Below, piece by piece: positions 56,406-64,000 of a stretch of DNA of 64,000 bases (its first letter is position 1; every line of letters begins with the position of its first letter). This DNA comes from Pseudoalteromonas sp. MEBiC 03607 (GTDB lineage Bacteria > Pseudomonadota > Gammaproteobacteria > Enterobacterales > Alteromonadaceae). Where the stretch lies: assembly GCF_004792295.1 (NCBI RefSeq), contig NZ_SRRY01000002.1, positions 765,524 to 829,523 on the forward strand, in the 5' to 3' direction. The notes beneath the pieces were generated by a model, which was given only the letters and a program-made list of their open reading frames with translations, made no database searches and was not told where the DNA came from. The position numbers and the translations under genes were made by a program.

Positions 56406-57356
56406 ATGGATCTTAGGCAATTTGTTACTTCTCACTTTTCAAACATTACAAATTTACAGCAAGCCGCGTCAGTCTGGAGCGGGTGCGGTGAGATTATTCG
56501 TTGCCAAGTGAACGGTGCAGCGACTGTAATTAAAGCGATTGAAGTGCCTAGCCAGATTAATCATAGCCGTATAACGCAAAGTGATTTTGCTCTTGCCAGA
56601 AAGCGCCAATCGTACTTAGTCGAATTTAACTGGTATCGGCATTACGCTGAGCAATTACCCCATGAAGCTGCGGCTATTCACTGTATTGATGCAATACAAG
56701 AGGGCACTAAGCAAGCGTTATTATTTAGTGATTTCGTAGCACATGGCTACCAGCAAGCATATGCTACACACAGCCACATTCAAGCAATTATAAACTGGCT
56801 TGCACATTTTCATGCTTTTCATTTAGCAAGCTCATCCGAGGGGCTTTGGCCTCGAGGTAGTTATTGGCATTTAGCAACACGGCCAGATGAGTTACAGCGT
56901 ATGAGCGATTTAAGCTTAAAATCGCAGGCGCAACCTATTGATACTAAGCTGAGTGAGTCACCTTACCAAACGTTAATTCATGGTGATGCTAAGCTTGCCA
57001 ACTTTGCGATTGCGCCACAAAACCAACATGTTCTTGGCTATGATTTTCAATATGTTGGCAAGGGTGTTGGGGTGATTGATCTGATGTATTTTTTAGGCAG
57101 TTGTTTAGATGATACAGCATTAAAATCAGTTGCAGATGATTATTTAAATCGTTATTTTGACACTCTTACCCTAGCACTAAAACGCTTTCAACCGAGTATA
57201 AATCCTGTGCATGTTGTTAGTAGTTGGCGAGCGCTATGGTGTTACGCATGGAGTGATTTTTATCGTTTTTTAGCAGGTTGGAGCCCAACTCATGCAAAAA
57301 TAAATGGTTACATGCAGCAGCAATTTGCAACGTACTTAACAAATACAAAGGAATAA
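56406..57356 (+). CDS. Aminoglycoside/choline-kinase-like phosphotransferase
   Basis: The 316-residue protein has the protein-kinase-fold Brenner motif LIHGDAKLANF (His192, Asp194, Asn199) and the metal-binding Asp213 in GYDFQYVGKG. The N-lobe is short with a likely ATP-binding lysine (VIKAIEVP). The family phosphorylates small molecules such as choline, aminoglycosides or ecdysteroid-like alcohols (EcKinase group). The gene lies 2 bp before a Gfo/Idh oxidoreductase ATG, so the two act together or at least share a message. The substrate is unknown. Confidence 0.82.
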   Translation: MDLRQFVTSHFSNITNLQQAASVWSGCGEIIRCQVNGAATVIKAIEVPSQINHSRITQSDFALARKRQSYLVEFNWYRHYAEQLPHEAAAIHCIDAIQEGTKQALLFSDFVAHGYQQAYATHSHIQAIINWLAHFHAFHLASSSEGLWPRGSYWHLATRPDELQRMSDLSLKSQAQPIDTKLSESPYQTLIHGDAKLANFAIAPQNQHVLGYDFQYVGKGVGVIDLMYFLGSCLDDTALKSVADDYLNRYFDTLTLALKRFQPSINPVHVVSSWRALWCYAWSDFYRFLAGWSPTHAKINGYMQQQFATYLTNTKE

Positions 57357-57358
57357 CA

Positions 57359-58330
57359 ATGAATAAGCCAATGCGATTTGCCATTATTGGCTGTGGTGCT
57401 GTAACCGAAGTGAAAAGCGGCCCAGCTTATCAACAAGCAGAAGGTATTGCGCTTATTGGAGTGACACGCCGCGACCTAGAAAAAGCCCATGATTATGCTA
57501 AACGCCATAATGTAGCAAAGGTGTACACATCGCCAAGCGAACTCATTAACGATACCAGTGTTGATGCAGTGTATATTGCCACGCCGCCAGATAGCCATAA
57601 AGCGTATGCTCTTGAGGTTGCTGCGGCAGGTAAACCTTGTTGTATAGAAAAGCCACTTGCGCCAAGTTATCAAGATAGCCTTGACATTGTCGCAGCGTTT
57701 AAAGAAGCTAAACAGCCGCTGTTTGTGGCTTATTATCGTCGTTCGTTACCGCGCTTTAATCAAGTTAAACAGTTACTTGAACAAGGTGCCATTGGTAAGC
57801 CGCGTCATGTAAGTTGGCATTTAAGTAAGTCGCCGAATCCCCTAGATTTATCGGGAGAGTATAATTGGCGTACCGATCAAACAGTAGCACGAGGCGGTTA
57901 CTTTGACGATTTAGCCAGCCATGGCCTTGATTTACTTGCCTACCTTTTAGGTGATTTTAATAAGGTGCATGGTTTATGTGCCAATCAACAAGGCTTATAT
58001 TCTGCATTCGATGCCATAACCGCGCACTGGCAGCATCAATCTGGTGTTACAGGCACCGGAAGCTGGAACTTTGCCTCAGCAAATCGTTTTGATGATGTAA
58101 TGATTTATGGCAGTGAAGGCGAGCTTAGCTTTAGTGTATTTGATGAAAAGCCCATTGTGCTTAACAACGCAAAGGGAACACAACAGTTTGTAATTGATAA
58201 CCCAGCACATATTCAACAATATCATGTTGAAAACATGGCGAATTATTTTCATGCCCAGCAACCACACCCATCAACAGGTGAAACCGCACTACATACAAGC
58301 TGGGTTATGGAGCAGATTTTATCGGCTTAG
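57359..58330 (+). CDS. Gfo/Idh/MocA-family oxidoreductase
   Basis: From ATG 57359 (after AAGGAATAAC) the protein is 323 residues. It has the nucleotide motif IIGCGAVTE (about 9-17), the signature CCIEKPLAP near residue 96, and an all-beta C-terminal domain containing GGYFDDLASHGLDLL with the usual Asp/His pair. It probably oxidises or reduces a sugar or cyclic polyol with NAD(P). It follows the phosphotransferase by two bases. Its 3' end overlaps the stop of the opposite binding-protein gene by four bases. It resembles the other Gfo/Idh gene at 14762 only at family level. Confidence 0.88.
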   Translation: MNKPMRFAIIGCGAVTEVKSGPAYQQAEGIALIGVTRRDLEKAHDYAKRHNVAKVYTSPSELINDTSVDAVYIATPPDSHKAYALEVAAAGKPCCIEKPLAPSYQDSLDIVAAFKEAKQPLFVAYYRRSLPRFNQVKQLLEQGAIGKPRHVSWHLSKSPNPLDLSGEYNWRTDQTVARGGYFDDLASHGLDLLAYLLGDFNKVHGLCANQQGLYSAFDAITAHWQHQSGVTGTGSWNFASANRFDDVMIYGSEGELSFSVFDEKPIVLNNAKGTQQFVIDNPAHIQQYHVENMANYFHAQQPHPSTGETALHTSWVMEQILSA

Positions 58331-59145
58331 TGCTCAAACGCTGCATTGAAGGCATTTACAATTTGTGTGTTTTCACCTTCGTGAAATAGCGCCTTTAAAC
58401 GCTGACTAATTAATGTGCGTACCTTTTTTGTTTTAAGTGCTTTGTCGAACAGTGCTACGGCTTGTTTGCCGACCTCTGTCGGTGAACAGGCAATATAACC
58501 AAACAACGCGGCTTTTTCTGGCTTAAGGCTGATATAGCGAATGTGACTTAGACCCGGTGCTCGCTTATAGCGATTGTTAAATACAGTTTGGTATTCTAAA
58601 ACTGCATCAATTTTGTTTTGAAATAGCATCTGACCAAGCCGAGGTGCATTGGTTGCCCCTTCTAACATAAAAAAGTGCTCATCATCTAAGCGTATAAAGT
58701 TATCAATTTCTTCTGAATATGAGCGGCCCTTGATGATGCCTATTGTTAAATTGAAGTCATTAATAGCTTGTAGCAGGGTAATGGAATCAGGGATCTTTGG
58801 CTTGTTGAATACCACCAATTTGTTAGCAGGAAAAGCCATCAGAGGGTATTGACTAAATACGGCTTGGGCCTCACGGTCAGGGGTTTTTAATTTATTGTAT
58901 AAGCAAACATTATTCATTTTGCTCAACTGCTGCCATTCTCTTAGCCGACTTGCCGGTATAAAGTGCAGGCTGATTTCATCACCTAACTCAGCGGCAGCAG
59001 CAAGTAAAAACGTAGTGGCTTCATTTTCTGGATTGCCGCCATCTTGGGGGATAAAGTCAGCCATCATTTGAATATTGAGTGTTTCACTGTGGGTTGGTAA
59101 GGAAATGCAACAAAATAGTATTAAGGTAAATGTGAGTGTTTTCAT
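58327..59145 (-). CDS. Periplasmic solute-binding-like protein
   Basis: The 272-residue protein has a signal peptide (1-20, ending THS) and the two-lobe family 3 binding-protein pattern: LNIQMMADFIPQDG, FIPASRLREWQQL, a TIGIIKGRSYSEEID strand-loop, and a GQMLFQNKIDAVLEYQTV segment. A Cys pair (NNVCLY and YIACSP) may form a disulfide. No permease or ATPase gene is near. Such orphan proteins often act in chemotaxis or signalling. The start ATG has no strong SD. Confidence 0.78.
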   Translation of the reverse strand: MKTLTFTLILFCCISLPTHSETLNIQMMADFIPQDGGNPENEATTFLLAAAAELGDEISLHFIPASRLREWQQLSKMNNVCLYNKLKTPDREAQAVFSQYPLMAFPANKLVVFNKPKIPDSITLLQAINDFNLTIGIIKGRSYSEEIDNFIRLDDEHFFMLEGATNAPRLGQMLFQNKIDAVLEYQTVFNNRYKRAPGLSHIRYISLKPEKAALFGYIACSPTEVGKQAVALFDKALKTKKVRTLISQRLKALFHEGENTQIVNAFNAAFEH

Positions 59146-59339
59146 TACAGCTTAACCCAAAAAATAATTAAATCTTAAATATTGACCGTACGTGTTGTTG
59201 CAAAAAAATTAAAATTTGCACACAGCTGTTTAATTTTAGACCAGTTGTACGAATTAATGCAGTAAGTATGCAATTTTTGCAGTCGAGTAGACTATTTTGC
59301 GCTAAAATAGGCGTAATTTATTTCATTTAGGTTCTACTT

Positions 59340-59969
59340 ATGTCTATCCATGTTATTACTCATCCGTTAGTTCAACACAAACTTGGCCTTATGCGCGCAC
59401 AAGGTATTAGCACAAAAAGTTTCCGTGAGCTGGCGTCTGAAGTAGGTACTTTGCTTACATACGAAGCAACAAAAAACCTACCATTAGAAAGCGTGCAGAT
59501 CACTGGATGGGATGGTTCAAACCTCAATGTAGAGCACATTAAAGGTAAAAAAATTACTGTTGTGCCGATTCTACGTGCCGGCCTTGGTATGATGGATGGC
59601 GTTATGCAATTATTACCTGCTGCAAAAGTTAGTGTTGTAGGTTTGCAGCGTAACGAAGAAACATTGGAGCCTGTGCCATACTTTGAAAAACTGGTTGGTA
59701 AAATTGATGAGCGTTTAAGCCTTGTTATTGACCCAATGCTGGCAACGGGTGGTTCAATGATCGCCACAATCGATATGCTGAAAAAAGCAGGTTGTAAAGA
59801 TATTAAAGTGATTGTACTAGTGGCAGCACCTGAAGGTGTAGAAAAAACCCTTGAGGCGCACCCAGATGTTGAAATCTTCACGGCATCACTAGATAGTCAC
59901 TTAAACGAAAAAGGCTATATCATCCCAGGCTTAGGAGATGCCGGTGACAAGATCTTTGGTACAGTGTAA
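59340..59969 (+). CDS. upp: Uracil phosphoribosyltransferase
   Basis: The 209-residue enzyme is almost the length of E. coli Upp (208). It contains the PRPP-binding motif [11 protein letters not shown] (about 130-140), the opening [17 protein letters not shown] and the closing [12 protein letters not shown] that binds uracil. It converts uracil and PRPP to UMP in pyrimidine salvage. UraA follows closely, as in E. coli, so uptake and salvage are coupled. TAGG precedes the ATG. Confidence 0.97.
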   Translation: MSIHVITHPLVQHKLGLMRAQGISTKSFRELASEVGTLLTYEATKNLPLESVQITGWDGSNLNVEHIKGKKITVVPILRAGLGMMDGVMQLLPAAKVSVVGLQRNEETLEPVPYFEKLVGKIDERLSLVIDPMLATGGSMIATIDMLKKAGCKDIKVIVLVAAPEGVEKTLEAHPDVEIFTASLDSHLNEKGYIIPGLGDAGDKIFGTV

Positions 59970-59978
59970 GGCGTGCAC

Positions 59979-61217
59979 GTGGAAAATCATCAAACATTTT
60001 CGTTAAAAACAATTCTAACCGGCGCGCAAATGCTGTTTGTTGCATTTGGCGCACTGGTACTTGTGCCGTTACTGACAGGCCTTGATCCCAATGTGGCTTT
60101 ATTTACCGCAGGCCTAGGAACCTTGCTGTTTCATGTGGTTACCAAAGGCCAAGTTCCTATCTTTTTAGCATCGTCTTTTGCTTTTATTGCACCTATTATC
60201 GCCTCAGTACAAATGTGGGGTATTCCTGCAACTATGGGCGGTTTAATGGTGGCAGGCTTTTGCTATTTTGCACTTAGCTTGATTGTAAAATTTAAAGGCG
60301 TGAATGCACTGCATAAAGTGTTACCTCCTGTGGTTGTTGGCCCAGTTATTATGGTGATTGGTTTAGCCTTAGCGCCCGTTGCTGTGAATATGGCAATGGG
60401 TAAAGCAGGGGATGGCAGCGCGCAACTAGTTCCTTATGAACAAGCTATTTGGGTGTCTGGTTTATCATTATTGGTTACGCTGATTTTTGCGGTATGGGGT
60501 AAAGGTGTATTTAAACTTATTCCTATTCTTGCTGGTGTTATCGCAGGTTATCTTGCTTCGTTATTTATAGGTATTGTGGAATTTAATGCGGTTACTGAAG
60601 CTCGCTGGTTTGCTGTACCTGCATTTACTTACCCTGAGTTTAAGTGGCAAGCTATTTTATTTATGGTGCCTGTGGCCATTGCGCCAGCTATAGAACATAT
60701 TGGCGACATGATGGCAATTAGCCAAGTCACGGGTAAAGACTATTTAAAGAAACCGGGCTTACATCGCACTTTATTGGGTGATGGTTTAGCAACCTCTGCG
60801 GCATCGGTTTTTGGTGGTCCACCTAATACAACCTACTCTGAAGTAACGGGGGCGGTCATGCTTACGCGTAACTTCAACCCTCGAGTGATGCTTTGGACTG
60901 CTATCATCGCGATTGTGCTCGCATTTGTGGCAAAAATGGGTGCGGGTTTACAAACTATTCCGGTTCCTGTGATGGGCGGTATCATGATTTTACTATTTGG
61001 CTCAATTGCCGTTGTAGGTTTAAATACTTTAGTAAAATCAGGTGAAGACCTTACCGCGCCTCGAAACTTGACTATCATCGCACTGATTTTAGTGTTTGGT
61101 ATTGGTGGCATGCACCTCGGTGGTGACGAGTTTAGTTTGCAAGGTGTGAGCTTATGCGCAATTTTAGGGATTATCTTAAATGCTGTCCTCCCCAAAGCAG
61201 TGCAACAAGTTGATTAG
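59979..61217 (+). CDS. uraA: Uracil permease
   Basis: The 412-residue inner-membrane protein (E. coli UraA 429) has about 14 helices. It carries motifs of the nucleobase:cation symporter-2 family: GAQMLFVAFGALVLVPLLTG near the N-terminus, the PVAIAPAIEHIGDMMAISQV block with the conserved Glu/His, and FGGPPNTTYSEV. It imports uracil with H+. I choose GTG 59979 (7-base spacer from TAAGG) over GTG 59973. It follows upp by nine bases. A strong terminator ends the unit. Confidence 0.95.
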   Translation: MENHQTFSLKTILTGAQMLFVAFGALVLVPLLTGLDPNVALFTAGLGTLLFHVVTKGQVPIFLASSFAFIAPIIASVQMWGIPATMGGLMVAGFCYFALSLIVKFKGVNALHKVLPPVVVGPVIMVIGLALAPVAVNMAMGKAGDGSAQLVPYEQAIWVSGLSLLVTLIFAVWGKGVFKLIPILAGVIAGYLASLFIGIVEFNAVTEARWFAVPAFTYPEFKWQAILFMVPVAIAPAIEHIGDMMAISQVTGKDYLKKPGLHRTLLGDGLATSAASVFGGPPNTTYSEVTGAVMLTRNFNPRVMLWTAIIAIVLAFVAKMGAGLQTIPVPVMGGIMILLFGSIAVVGLNTLVKSGEDLTAPRNLTIIALILVFGIGGMHLGGDEFSLQGVSLCAILGIILNAVLPKAVQQVD

Positions 61218-61245
61218 AACTTAAAAACTGCTTAAATATTGCACC

Positions 61246-61275
61246 AAAAAAGCGCGTTAAATACGCGCTTTTTTT
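61246..61275 (+). terminator. Terminator after uraA
   Basis: A 12-bp stem with A/T flanks (61246-61257 with 61263-61274, core GCGCGT/ACGCGC) ends in seven Ts. It lies 28 bp past the stop. Confidence 0.93.
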
Positions 61276-61355
61276 GTAACTATATAAAAAATAACGAGTT
61301 ATAAAACTGGTCTACTAACTGCATTTATCTCTATGTCATACTGGTAGGAGCGATT

Positions 61356-63098
61356 ATGCAAGAGGCAAATGTTGTGGATATTACCCCGTTTTTAGCGAAG
61401 CATCAGTTACCACTCAAGTATCAATACTTAAGTGAGCAGTTTTTTATACCCCTCGCGCAAGATATCTTGAGCGCAAAAATGACCGGCCAATCTATGCTGG
61501 TGGCTATCAACGGCTGCCAAGGCTCAGGAAAAACAACCCTCGCTGATTTTTTAGTGACTTGGGTTAATAGCAATACTGAATTTAACAGTGTGTCATTATC
61601 AATCGATGACTTTTATTTAAGTCGTGATGCACGCACTGAGCTTGCTAAAGATGTTCATCCCTTGTTTGCCAGTCGTGGTGTACCAGGTACGCATGATACG
61701 CAATTAATGGAGCAAACCTTATCGGCCTTGTTGGCAGGTAAAGTGAATGTGCCATTACCTCAATTTGATAAGCTAACCGATGATCCAGTGCCACAAGCCC
61801 AGTGGCCGAGCAACCAAAAGCCCGTAGATATCGTGTTTTTTGAAGGCTGGTGTGTAGCCAGTACACCTCAGCAACCTTATCAACTGCAAACTCCAGTTAA
61901 TGAATTAGAACAACTAGAAGATGCCGACGGCATTTGGCGTCGCTGCGTAAATAGCTGCTTAGCAAATGAATATCAAAATGTATTCGCAATGGCCGATTAC
62001 ACCATTATGTTAAAAGCGCCATCATTTGAAGATGTGTATGCTTGGCGCTTAGAGCAAGAGCAAAAGTTAATTGCCAAAAAAGGCCAAGGGCAGGGCACGT
62101 TTGATGAAGTGAGTTTAAAGCGTTTTATCTCTCATTTTGAACGTATTACGCGTGAAAACTTAGCCACTCTTGCGAACAGTGTTGATGCTTTATTGTTGCT
62201 TGATACTGAGCGTGATATTACCAAAATGGAGCTACTCGCTGACCAAATTGCTCAACCACTTATTTTTACTGATTTAGACGGCACATTGCTTGATCACGAT
62301 AGTTACGAATGTGAGGTGATCAAACCATTTTTGGCTAAGTTGAATGATACCGGTGTCAATGTCATTTTTAATACCAGCAAAACATTTGCAGAAGTCACTG
62401 ATATTCAAACAGCTTTAAATCATCACCAACCCTTTATTGTGGAAAATGGCGCGGCCGTTTATATCCCGAAAGATTATTTTAAAGTAAAGCCGATTGGCTG
62501 TGATGAGTATCAAGGTTATTGGCGTTTTGCGATGACACAAAGCACCGATAAATTGCATGAAGATCTTAAACAATATGCCAGTCAATTTAGCCATTGTGTG
62601 CGCTTATTTAGTCAATTTAGTGCACAAGAAATAGCCGAACTAACAGGGCTACCCGTTGATAAAAGCGAACTGGCTTTAAAGCGTCAATATTCAGACCCAA
62701 TTTGCTTTTCTGGCAGTGATGAAGAGAAACAAGGTCTGATAGAGGCAATGAGTCAAGCAGGATACGAAGTGCTTGTTGGTGGTCGCTTCATTCACCTAAC
62801 TAAAGGTAACAACAAAGGCCTTGCACAAAAATGGTTGTTAAATCAGTTCAAAAAAGCTTATCGCAATCCATTCACTGTAATAGCGCTTGGCGACAGTCAA
62901 AACGATGTCGCCATGCTAAAAGCGGCCGACACCGCCATTTTAATCAATAACCCTGGCAGCCAAGTACAATCACAAATATTACAAAAAGCTTGGCAGCTAA
63001 GCGAAAAACCAGCCCCAGCAGGTTGGGTTCAAGAAGTTTCTGCGTTAACTATCATCAAAGCGCGTTTTGCAGCAAAACAGGAGCAATCTCATGGCTGA
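61356..63098 (+). CDS. Fused D-glycerate kinase and mannosyl/glucosyl-3-phosphoglycerate phosphatase
   Basis: The 580-residue protein combines two enzymes. Residues 1-295 are a glycerate 3-kinase (P-loop INGCQGSGKTTLADF, Walker A 53-60; LSIDDFYLSRDAR; EGWCV). Residues 300-580 are a HAD phosphatase of the MPGP type (nucleophile Asp306 in FTDLDGTLLD with Asp308, NTSKTFAE, IVENGAAVYIP, and GDSQNDVAML). The kinase would make 3-phosphoglycerate from glycerate; the phosphatase would release the finished glycosylglycerate from its 3-phosphate. Both steps surround a glycosyltransferase, whose gene overlaps this one by eight bases. AGGAGCG precedes the ATG. The fused order is uncommon. Confidence 0.9.
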   Translation: MQEANVVDITPFLAKHQLPLKYQYLSEQFFIPLAQDILSAKMTGQSMLVAINGCQGSGKTTLADFLVTWVNSNTEFNSVSLSIDDFYLSRDARTELAKDVHPLFASRGVPGTHDTQLMEQTLSALLAGKVNVPLPQFDKLTDDPVPQAQWPSNQKPVDIVFFEGWCVASTPQQPYQLQTPVNELEQLEDADGIWRRCVNSCLANEYQNVFAMADYTIMLKAPSFEDVYAWRLEQEQKLIAKKGQGQGTFDEVSLKRFISHFERITRENLATLANSVDALLLLDTERDITKMELLADQIAQPLIFTDLDGTLLDHDSYECEVIKPFLAKLNDTGVNVIFNTSKTFAEVTDIQTALNHHQPFIVENGAAVYIPKDYFKVKPIGCDEYQGYWRFAMTQSTDKLHEDLKQYASQFSHCVRLFSQFSAQEIAELTGLPVDKSELALKRQYSDPICFSGSDEEKQGLIEAMSQAGYEVLVGGRFIHLTKGNNKGLAQKWLLNQFKKAYRNPFTVIALGDSQNDVAMLKAADTAILINNPGSQVQSQILQKAWQLSEKPAPAGWVQEVSALTIIKARFAAKQEQSHG

Positions 63099-64000
63099 TT
63101 TCTATCAAAATGGCATTATCACGACCTTACACAATATTGCTGACCGTCCAGTCGAAGAACTAGAAAAAGAGTTATTGGATTTTTCAAAACAGCGTCCTAT
63201 GGGTTTGATTTTACCCTCACTTTACAGTGAGTTAGAAGGACCCGCTTTGCAAAATATTATAGCTGAGCTCAAACATGTGCCTTATTTATCACAAATTACC
63301 ATTGGCCTAGATCGCGCCGACGAAAGCCAATATCGCCATGCGTTACAGTTTTTTGATGAGCTTGACCAGCATCATAAGGTACTTTGGAATGATGGCCCGC
63401 GTTTACAAGCGCTTGATAAAGAACTACAAAAACTTGGCGTTGCGCCACGAGAGCTAGGTAAAGGTCGCAATGTTTGGTATTGCATGGGTTATAAGTTGGC
63501 AACCTCAAAAGTAGAGTCAATTGCGCTACATGACTGCGATATTTTGACTTACGACAGAGCACTTTTAGCACGCTTAATTTATCCTGTTGCTCACCCCCGT
63601 TTTAACTATGAATTTTGTAAAGGCTTTTACCCGCGCACCGCTGAGGGAAAAATTAATGGCCGCGTGTCACGTTTGCTGGTAACGCCGCTATTACGCTCAT
63701 TTAAAACAATTTTAGGTAGCAACGATTATTTAGAATACATGGACTCGTTTCGTTATCCGCTAGCGGGTGAGTTCTCATTCCGTCGCGATGTACTTAATGA
63801 TATTCGTATTCCAAGTGACTGGGGTCTCGAAATTGGCGTGTTATCAGAGATGTATCGCAATTACTCGCATAACCGGTTATGTCAGGTCGATATTGCTGAT
63901 AACTATGATCATAAACACCAAGACCTATCGCTTGAAAACCAAGCAGCGGGCTTGTCAAAAATGTCGATTGATATTACTAAAGCTTTATTCAGAAAGCTGG
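63091..64000 (+). CDS. Glucosyl-3-phosphoglycerate synthase-like glycosyltransferase (3' end outside the window)
   Basis: The ATG at 63091 follows AGGAGCAATCTC, and its frame is open for 303 codons to the right edge. Visible motifs are the opening strand MGLILPSLYSE, VLWNDGPRLQALDKEL, the GKGRNVW motif, the DxD-type IALHDCDILTYD (Asp148, Asp150), EFCKGFYPR, and DSFRYPLAGEF followed by SDWGLEIGVL. This is the GT-A group annotated as glucosyl-3-phosphoglycerate synthase in marine bacteria. It transfers a glucose from a nucleotide sugar to 3-phosphoglycerate to begin a charged osmolyte such as glucosylglycerate. It overlaps the phosphatase gene by eight bases, showing tight coupling. Confidence 0.9.
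   Translation, partial: MADFYQNGIITTLHNIADRPVEELEKELLDFSKQRPMGLILPSLYSELEGPALQNIIAELKHVPYLSQITIGLDRADESQYRHALQFFDELDQHHKVLWNDGPRLQALDKELQKLGVAPRELGKGRNVWYCMGYKLATSKVESIALHDCDILTYDRALLARLIYPVAHPRFNYEFCKGFYPRTAEGKINGRVSRLLVTPLLRSFKTILGSNDYLEYMDSFRYPLAGEFSFRRDVLNDIRIPSDWGLEIGVLSEMYRNYSHNRLCQVDIADNYDHKHQDLSLENQAAGLSKMSIDITKALFRKL

Noticed and set aside
59372..59881. 169-codon open frame antisense to upp
   Set aside because: It is the reverse frame of a highly conserved gene, with no start signal and unlikely composition.
1..64000. tRNA, rRNA, riboswitch, prophage, transposase or toxin-antitoxin genes
   Set aside because: None recognised on either strand by eye. Small structured RNAs could be missed without a covariance-model search.

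Overview
The window looks like ordinary chromosome from a marine gammaproteobacterium of the Alteromonadales, most likely Pseudoalteromonas or a close relative. Reasons: AT-leaning DNA; many TonB-dependent receptors, chemoreceptors and c-di-GMP proteins; an exported PHB-depolymerase with thrombospondin type 3 repeats; an ahpC-ahpF pair; FadE with FadR-like operators; upp-uraA; and a glucosylglycerate-type compatible-solute operon. The genus is inferred from gene content and protein style, not from a search. I saw no rRNA, tRNA, CRISPR array, prophage or insertion sequence.

Layout. 1-1763: 3' part of a secreted PHB-depolymerase-type esterase. 1809-11497: iron and outer-membrane region, with a siderophore receptor under a near-consensus Fur box, an exported protein of unknown role, an RhtA-type exporter, and a three-gene PepSY membrane operon divergent from a second TonB-dependent receptor. 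11529-14745: a chemoreceptor and a stand-alone flagellin. 14762-17404: a Gfo/Idh oxidoreductase, a Bmt5-like methyltransferase with a U1-type zinc finger, and two small membrane proteins. 17486-22529: acyl-CoA ligase, degenerate SDR, AraC regulator, NAD-dependent epimerase and cupin dioxygenase; two 14-bp direct repeats lie in the regulator/epimerase intergenic region. 22739-25044: ahpC and ahpF.

25133-28062: an MCP, periplasmic binding protein and DM13 operon. 28177-30514: patatin, NfeD and QmcA. 30868-31785: PAS-GGDEF protein. 31936-34981: a BASS transporter, class II aldolase and Mpo1-like protein in one operon, divergent from an AraC regulator. 35214-48368: signalling block holding two chemoreceptors, a CDF transporter with an altered metal site, a hybrid histidine kinase, a 1510-residue propeller-PAS-GGDEF-EAL protein and an isochorismatase-family hydrolase. 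48490-50763: lipoprotein with six CHRD repeats. 51065-53752: small unknown proteins, Bfd and a ClsC-type phospholipase D lipoprotein. 54006-56261: FadE. 56406-59145: phosphotransferase, second Gfo/Idh enzyme and an orphan binding protein. 59340-61217: upp and uraA. 61356-64000: a glycerate kinase / mannosyl-3-phosphoglycerate phosphatase fusion overlapping the start of a glucosyl-3-phosphoglycerate synthase that runs off the right edge.

Most genes belong to recognised families. The parts most worth a second look are the bacterial Bmt5-like protein with a eukaryote-style zinc finger (15754-16554), the BASS/aldolase/Mpo1/AraC locus (31936-34981), the fused kinase-phosphatase with its glycosyltransferase (61356 onward), the MCP/binding-protein/DM13 operon, a 28-codon ORF upstream of bfd, and a perfect 26-bp inverted repeat abutting a ribosome-binding site at 17416-17470.
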